Positions 59,309-64,000 of a DNA stretch of 64,000 nucleotides are shown here, piece after piece. Within the stretch, counting starts at the first letter, position 1; every line of letters begins with the position of its first letter. This stretch comes from Streptomyces sp. RB17 (GTDB taxonomy: Bacteria > Actinomycetota > Actinomycetes > Streptomycetales > Streptomycetaceae), in contig NZ_WEGL01000006.1 in the NCBI RefSeq assembly GCF_009604455.1, positions 558,001 to 622,000 of the forward strand, read 5' to 3'. The position numbers were made by a program, and so were the translations under genes. The notes below the pieces were generated by a model. The model saw only the letters and a list, made by a program, of their open reading frames with translations. It was not told where the DNA came from and searched no databases.

Positions 59309-62032
59309 TCAGGCCGCCGCCGGCACCGTCCGCTCGGGAGTGTTCCAGCCGGACACCCGCACCCCCGGCGCCGATCCGTGCAGGTCGGCCGTCCGGTAGG
59401 TGGCGGTCAGCGTCACCGACTCGCCCGGCCACAGGCTCACCTCGTTGTCCGACCAGCGCACCGGCAGCACCGGCTTCCCGCGCGCGTCCACGAGGTGGAC
59501 GTCCGTCAGCAGTGCCGGGGTCTTCCCGCTCCCGGTGTTGCGCAGGGTGACGATCGTGGTCGACGTGCCGCCCGACGACTGAGTGGCCGCCCTCGCCGAC
59601 ACCGGCACCTGCGCCATCGAGGCGAGCCCCGTGAGATCGGCGTAGCTCGTCGTCGGCGTGTAGTACCAGTTGGTGCCGGACCAGTCGAGGGTGTCGGGCC
59701 GCGTGGACAGCCAGTACACGTTCCGGCTCACCTCCTTGCCGTCCGCCCCCGTCAGGACCAGGCGGAGCAGATACGTCGACGACCGCCCGCCCACCGAGGA
59801 CGGCAGGGTGAGGGCGGTCCCGTGCGCCCCGTCGCCGCTCACCGTCAGCCCGCCGACCGACTTGTCGTACCTCTGCGTGCCGTCGGGGTCGAACACGGTG
59901 GCCCGGGCGGTGAGTCCGGTCGCGGAGGCGTGGCGGTGATTGACGACCACGACCGAGCGATCGTCGTACGAGTACTGGACGTGCAGCGGCTCGTCGGCCT
60001 TCTTCGCGCCGAAGTAGGCCCCGCCCTGGTCCAGGTAGCGGTCCAGCAACTGCCAGTGCAGGGACGTCCAGCCGCTGTCGAACATCCAGTGGATCACCCC
60101 GGTCGCGGGCTTCGAGGAGTCCGTGGAGTTGCGCTGGTACGCCTCGAACTGGGCGCGGACGTTCTCGTACTGGGCCAGCTGGGCCTTGCGCACATAGTCG
60201 GCGAGGCTCTCCGGCGCGCCGTAGCGCGCGGCGAGGGCGGCGTCGTAGATCTTCAGCGTGCCGAAGACCGGGGACGGCGAGCGGTGGTACTGCCTCGCGT
60301 CCGGGTCCTTCCAGAGGGTGTCCAGTTCCGCCGGGGTCAGCATGCGGCGCAGGGTGTCGAGCGTGGGGATGCTGGGGCCCGCGCTGGTCTCGGAGTTGAA
60401 GCCGGTGGCCCCTCCCTCACGCTTGGCGTACCAGTAGCCGGGCGGCACCCAGTCGTAGGGCCCGGTCATCTTCATGCCCGAACGTCCCAGCTGAGGTGAG
60501 GAGTTGTCGGAGGCGGCGGAGACGACCGGGTCGGGCCAGTCGGCGGCCTTCAGGGCGTCCAGGTAGGTCTTCTCGATCCTCGCGTCGGGTGCGAAGTCGC
60601 TGCCGATCAGGAAGGAGATCACGCTCGGGTGGTCGCGCAGCCGGGCGGCCTCGGCGGCCATGGACGCCCTGGCCACCGGATAGTCGGCCTCGGTCCACTT
60701 GTCGCCGGTCTCGCTCCCGTTGACCTGGCCCTCCCACTTGTCGCAGCACTCCCAGCCCGGCAGGGTGAGGATGCCGTAGCGGTCGGCCAGGTCGAAGAAC
60801 TCGTCGGGCTCCAGGTGCCCTTCCAGGCGGATCGTGTTCAGGCCCAGGTCGAGGGCGTACTTCAGCCGGTCCTCGACGGAGGCGGTGTCCCAGCGCAGGA
60901 ACTCGTCCGGCGACCAGCCGCCGCCCCTGATCAGCAGCGTGCGGCCGTTGATCCGGTACTGGCGTGCGCCGTCCGGGTCGAGGGGCGCCCGGACGTCGCG
61001 GATGCCGAAGCTCTGGTGCGCGGTGTCCGAGGTCGTACCGGCGACGGACGCGGTGAGGTCGAGGTCGTACAGCGGCTGTCCGCCCATCCCGGCCGGCCAC
61101 CACACCCTCGGCGAGGCGAGATGCAGGCCCGGGGTGTCGGCGGGGGAGAAGGTGACGGTCTTCGTCTCGTGGGCGGCGAGCGGGACCCGCCGGGTGAAGG
61201 TGGTCGCGCCGATGCGCCCGGTGACCTGGGCGGTGACCGCGGTGCCGGTGTCGTTGCGGGCCTGTGTCCGCACCGTCAGATCGGCGGAGGCGAGCGACGG
61301 CACGGCCAGCCGGGTGATCACGTGTGCGTCGCGCAGCGCCACCGGGCCGCCCCGGCGCACCCGGACGTCCCGGACGATGCCCATGTTCCGGTCGGGCGGC
61401 GGCTGGAGCCAGTCGATCCAGCCCATGGTGAGGTCCTTGTTCGGATCATTCGGCCGGACGCGGAGGGCCACCGTGTTGGTGCCGGACGTGACCAGTGAGG
61501 TGATGTCCAGCTCGTGGTGCGTGTACGCGCCGGTGACATCCGCGGCCGTGGCCACCTGGTGGCCGTTCACATACACGTCGGCCGCCGAGATCACCCCGCT
61601 GAAGTCGAGGAAGGTGCGCCGCGTGGTGTCCTCGACGGTGAAGTCGGAGCGGTACCACCAGGGAACCTGGAAGTCGGCCTTCGGGATCTTCTCCTGGTTG
61701 GTGGAGAAGAACGGATCGGCGTGGACGCCGTCGGCGAGCAGTGCGGCCAGGACCGTGGAGCGGGGGCCGGCCGGGTACCACCCCCGCGCCGGATAGCCCG
61801 GGGAGGAGATCGCCGCCGGCGAGTCGCCCACCTTCGCCGAGGACTGGATGGCGTACCCGGCGAGCGGTGTGTCGGTGCCGGCCGCGGAGGGGACGCGGGT
61901 GGTTCGGGCGGGCCCGGGCGGCGGCGCCGGCTGCCGGGCCCCGGCCCAGGCGCCGCCGCTGAGGGAGCCGAGCAGGCCGAGGACCAGCGCGGTGACGGCG
62001 GACCGGCGGCCGAGGGCGGGGCGAAGGAACAT
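59309..62032 (-). CDS. csxA: Secreted exo-beta-D-glucosaminidase (GH2)
   Basis: A 907-residue exported glycoside hydrolase. Signal peptide SAVTALVLGLLGSLSGGAWA. N-terminal sugar-binding and Ig-like domains precede the GH2 TIM barrel (about 355-660), where LIGSDFAPD (D479) and FNSETSAGPS (E548) correspond to the acid/base Asp and nucleophile Glu of Amycolatopsis CsxA. C-terminal beta domains follow. The Asp in place of Glu as acid is a CsxA-group mark. It releases glucosamine from chitosan oligomers. A 20-bp palindrome lies 18 bp upstream, and a ROK repressor gene follows further upstream on the same strand. Confidence 0.9.
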   Translation of the reverse strand: MFLRPALGRRSAVTALVLGLLGSLSGGAWAGARQPAPPPGPARTTRVPSAAGTDTPLAGYAIQSSAKVGDSPAAISSPGYPARGWYPAGPRSTVLAALLADGVHADPFFSTNQEKIPKADFQVPWWYRSDFTVEDTTRRTFLDFSGVISAADVYVNGHQVATAADVTGAYTHHELDITSLVTSGTNTVALRVRPNDPNKDLTMGWIDWLQPPPDRNMGIVRDVRVRRGGPVALRDAHVITRLAVPSLASADLTVRTQARNDTGTAVTAQVTGRIGATTFTRRVPLAAHETKTVTFSPADTPGLHLASPRVWWPAGMGGQPLYDLDLTASVAGTTSDTAHQSFGIRDVRAPLDPDGARQYRINGRTLLIRGGGWSPDEFLRWDTASVEDRLKYALDLGLNTIRLEGHLEPDEFFDLADRYGILTLPGWECCDKWEGQVNGSETGDKWTEADYPVARASMAAEAARLRDHPSVISFLIGSDFAPDARIEKTYLDALKAADWPDPVVSAASDNSSPQLGRSGMKMTGPYDWVPPGYWYAKREGGATGFNSETSAGPSIPTLDTLRRMLTPAELDTLWKDPDARQYHRSPSPVFGTLKIYDAALAARYGAPESLADYVRKAQLAQYENVRAQFEAYQRNSTDSSKPATGVIHWMFDSGWTSLHWQLLDRYLDQGGAYFGAKKADEPLHVQYSYDDRSVVVVNHRHASATGLTARATVFDPDGTQRYDKSVGGLTVSGDGAHGTALTLPSSVGGRSSTYLLRLVLTGADGKEVSRNVYWLSTRPDTLDWSGTNWYYTPTTSYADLTGLASMAQVPVSARAATQSSGGTSTTIVTLRNTGSGKTPALLTDVHLVDARGKPVLPVRWSDNEVSLWPGESVTLTATYRTADLHGSAPGVRVSGWNTPERTVPAAA

Positions 62033-62049
62033 GCCAGAGCTCCGGACTC

Positions 62050-62072
62050 GTAAAGTTAGGAAACTTTACTAA
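62050..62072. promoter_or_regulatory. ROK-type operator upstream of csxA
   Basis: GTAAAGTTaggaAACTTTAC (62050-62069) has perfect 8-bp arms and is AT-rich in a GC-rich setting, 18 bp before the csxA start. On the other strand it contains AAAGTTTCCT, like operators of the ROK repressor CsnR of chitosanase genes. A similar site lies at 63366-63388. Confidence 0.7.
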
Positions 62073-62140
62073 CTTGCCTCAAGCTAGGGTGCCCCGCGGA
62101 CCGTGTCAACGACCGTGGCCGTAGTGGGCGTTGTGGGGAG

Positions 62141-63325
62141 TCAGCTTCCGGCCGTCCTGCGCTCGAACACCAGGTCCCGTGCCGTGTCCAGGGCCGTGGC
62201 CACCGCACCGAGCAGCACGGCGTCCTCGCCGAGCCGGCTCGGTGCGATCCGCGGCCGCAGTGGGGTGAGGGCGCGTACCTGCTCCTGGACCGGGCGCAGC
62301 AGCAGGTCGACGCTGTGGCCGACGCCGCCGCCGAGTACCACCAGATCCGGATCGAGGACCGCGGCGGCCGCCGCCACGGTGTGCGCGATCCGCTCCGCCT
62401 CCAGTTCCACGGCCCGCAGCGCGGCCGGATTTCCCTGCCGGGCCGCGTCGAAGACCGCCTTCGCCGTCAGCTGCCCGCTCATCCCGAACTCCCGGGCGGC
62501 CTCCACCACGGCCTCCCCGGACACCGCGTCCTCCAGCCGCTCCGGCTTGTGCCGGCCCGGCCAGGGCAGGAAGCCGATCTCGCCGGCCAGCCCGTGCGCC
62601 CCCGTGAACAGCCGCCCCTCGCCGACGACGCCCATGCCGAGGCCGGTGCCGATCAGGATGTACGCGAAGAGCCGGCTGCCGGTGCCGACGCCGTACGTGT
62701 ACTCGCCGAGCGCGGCCAGGTTGGCGTCGTTGTGCACCTCCAGCGGCACGCCCAGCTCTTCCCGCATCCGGTCGACGAGACCCGTACGCCCCCACCCCGG
62801 CAGATGCATCGCGTACCGCACCCGGCGCTGCTTCTCGTCGTACACGCCGGGCGTGCCGACCACCCCGTGCACCACCTCGGCCGGGTCCACACCCGAGCTC
62901 GCGATCACCTGCCGGGCGGTGCCCACGACCAGGTCGGCCAGTGCGGCGGAGGCGCGGGTCCGGTTGCGTACGTCGGCGCGGGCGACGACCGTGCCGTCCA
63001 GGTCGACCACCGCCACCCGCAGCCAGCCCCGGCCGATGTCCACGCCGAGCGCGTACCCGGCGGCCGGGTCGGGGGCGTAGAGCACGGCGGTGCGCCCCCG
63101 CTCGGGGGCCTGGGTGCCGACCTCGTGCACCAGGCCGGCCGTCTCCAGGGAGGCCAGCGCACTGGAGACCGTCGGCTTCGACAGGCCGGTCTCCCGGGCC
63201 AGTTGGGCGCGCGACGCCGCGCCGAGGGTGCGCAGCCGGTCCAGCAGCAGCCGCTCGTTGGTGCTGCGCAGTCGTCGGCGGCTCCAGGGCTGTTCGTGCT
63301 GCTCTTCGGCGTCACTGACGGTCAT
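62141..63325 (-). CDS. ROK-family transcriptional repressor
   Basis: A 394-residue protein. The N-terminal winged helix (about 18-75; SRAQLARETGLSKPTVSSAL) precedes the ROK sugar-kinase-like domain (YALGVDIGRGWLRVAVVDLDG; LIGTGLGMGVVGEGRLF; HGLAGEIGFLPW). The Cys-rich zinc motif that normally follows AGEIGH is absent: PGRHKPERLEDAV has no Cys. It sits upstream of csxA on the same strand and divergent from an APC permease. Sites resembling each other precede csxA and this gene, so it probably represses both and responds to an amino sugar, as CsnR does for chitosan genes. Confidence 0.85.
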   Translation of the reverse strand: MTVSDAEEQHEQPWSRRRLRSTNERLLLDRLRTLGAASRAQLARETGLSKPTVSSALASLETAGLVHEVGTQAPERGRTAVLYAPDPAAGYALGVDIGRGWLRVAVVDLDGTVVARADVRNRTRASAALADLVVGTARQVIASSGVDPAEVVHGVVGTPGVYDEKQRRVRYAMHLPGWGRTGLVDRMREELGVPLEVHNDANLAALGEYTYGVGTGSRLFAYILIGTGLGMGVVGEGRLFTGAHGLAGEIGFLPWPGRHKPERLEDAVSGEAVVEAAREFGMSGQLTAKAVFDAARQGNPAALRAVELEAERIAHTVAAAAAVLDPDLVVLGGGVGHSVDLLLRPVQEQVRALTPLRPRIAPSRLGEDAVLLGAVATALDTARDLVFERRTAGS

Positions 63326-63365
63326 CGGACCATTCTCATGTATTCCCGGCGCACACTTGACGCCT

Positions 63366-63388
63366 CTAGTAAGGCTCCTTAACTTTAT
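63366..63388. promoter_or_regulatory. ROK-type operator between rok gene and permease
   Basis: CTAGTAAGGCTCCTTAACTT and three more bases match the complement of 62050-62072 at 17 of 23 positions. Lies 41 bp from the repressor start and 55 bp from the permease start, fit for autorepression and control of the permease. Confidence 0.6.
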
Positions 63389-63442
63389 CGCCCATCAGCC
63401 CGCCGGGTGTCGTCGAGTGGGCCCGTGGCGTCAGGAGTCCCC

Positions 63443-64000
63443 ATGTCCGGTAGCCCGCCACCCACGGGTGGTTTCGTCCGTCGTGTCGGCCTGTTCCAGG
63501 CCACGGCCATCAACATGAGCCAGATGTGCGGCATCGGCCCGTTCGTGACGATCCCGCTCATGGTCACCGCGTTCGGCGGCCCGCAGGCGGTCATCGGCTT
63601 CGTCGCGGGCGCCGTCCTCGCGCTGTGCGACGGACTGGTCTGGGCCGAGCTGGGCGCCTCGATGCCCGGATCCGGTGGCAGTTACGTCTATCTGCGCCAG
63701 GCCTTCCAGTACCGCACGGGCCGGCTGATGCCGTTCCTCTTCGTGTGGACGGCCATGCTCTTCATCCCGCTGATCATGTCCACGGGTGTGGTCGGCTTCG
63801 TCCAGTACCTGGGCTATCTGGCCCCGGATCTGAGCCGCACGGCGGGGGACCTGATCGGCCTCGGCATCATCGCGCTGGTCGTGCTCCTGCTCTGGCGCGG
63901 CATCGAGCACATCGCCCGGATCACCGCCGTGATGTGGGCGGTGATGATCGCCGCGGTGCTGCTGGTGATCGTCGCCGCGGCCTCCGACTTCAGCCCGCAC
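63443..64000 (+). CDS. APC-family permease (3' partial)
   Basis: 186 codons before the window edge, open to the end. ATG 63443 follows AGGAG. Helices visible are MCGIGPFVTIPLMVTAFGG, VIGFVAGAVLALCDGLVWAEL, RLMPFLFVWTAMLFIPLIMS, LIGLGIIALVVLLLW and VMWAVMIAAVLLVIVAAA. GASMPGSGGSYVYLRQAF is the conserved APC segment after helix 2. Family members carry amino acids or amines by proton symport or exchange. Its place opposite the ROK gene with a shared operator suggests a substrate linked to csxA products or their co-metabolites. Confidence 0.85.
   Translation, partial: MSGSPPPTGGFVRRVGLFQATAINMSQMCGIGPFVTIPLMVTAFGGPQAVIGFVAGAVLALCDGLVWAELGASMPGSGGSYVYLRQAFQYRTGRLMPFLFVWTAMLFIPLIMSTGVVGFVQYLGYLAPDLSRTAGDLIGLGIIALVVLLLWRGIEHIARITAVMWAVMIAAVLLVIVAAASDFSPH

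Noticed and set aside
1..64000. tRNA, rRNA, insertion sequence or prophage features
   Set aside because: No cloverleaf-like CCA-ending sequences, transposase or integrase motifs, or phage structural genes were seen on reading the window.

Overview
The window is high-GC DNA whose codon third positions are almost always G or C. It carries Streptomyces hallmarks: a long chaplin with a sortase signal, an SsgA-like protein, an NsdA-like regulator, an orphan DUF397 protein, a LAL-type LuxR regulator, rare in-frame TTA codons and many secreted hydrolases. I read it as a Streptomyces chromosome segment, cut inside a gene at both ends. The species cannot be named from this. No rRNA, tRNA, insertion sequence, integrase or CRISPR array was seen.

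Region by region. 1-8.1 kb: a STAS/ANTAR/GAF sensor (5' cut), an RpiB-like isomerase, a small membrane protein, a Cys-rich copper-storage-type protein, an acyl-CoA dehydrogenase behind a KstR-like palindrome, a DUF2236 oxygenase and a Ser/Thr kinase with C-terminal TPRs, then about 700 bp of degenerate short repeats. 8.1-12.4 kb: an FAD oxidoreductase, then a coupled nitronate-monooxygenase-like / acyl-CoA ligase pair behind a TCTGAC-N5-GTCAGA palindrome. 12.5-18 kb (minus): a compact terpene locus of P450, terpene cyclase and a large LAL regulator. The P450 has a TTA codon, and both enzymes deviate at motif positions. 18.2-24.3 kb: acyl-CoA ligase, F420-type LLM oxidoreductase, ArsR regulator, phenylacetate-CoA ligase and two alpha/beta hydrolases. 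24.3-26.2 kb: a membrane sulfatase-fold protein. 26.3-32.2 kb: FadD19-like ligase divergent from EchA19-like hydratase, a two-domain DUF35 protein and two thiolase-fold proteins without the nucleophilic Cys. This gene set resembles the actinobacterial steroid side-chain module, and the same TCTGAC-N5-GTCAGA palindrome lies in its divergent promoter.

32.3-51.5 kb is mixed household and developmental content: DUF397, universal stress protein, secreted amidase, APH-type kinase, NsdA-like regulator, PAS/PP2C phosphatase with a TTA codon, SsgA-like protein, Tat-exported phospholipase C, Gfo/Idh/MocA oxidoreductase, a bacterial release-factor-like protein, AsnB and a secreted tripeptidyl-aminopeptidase-type hydrolase. 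51.7-57.6 kb: chaplin, a probably frameshifted membrane gene coupled to a GNAT acetyltransferase, a roughly 240-bp tandem triplication that has destroyed a nucleoside-deaminase gene, an MFS exporter divergent from a MerR regulator, another GNAT and a GlsB/YeaQ membrane protein. 57.8-64 kb: a secreted hydrolase, an exo-beta-glucosaminidase (csxA-like), a ROK repressor and an APC permease (3' cut). Similar palindromic operators precede csxA and lie between the ROK gene and the permease, suggesting one amino-sugar regulon.

The most notable leads are the acyl-CoA/side-chain catabolic genes tied by a shared unassigned operator, the terpene locus with motif-deviant enzymes under possible bldA control, the ROK/csxA operator pair, and the repeat-driven gene decay at 53.9-54.8 kb.
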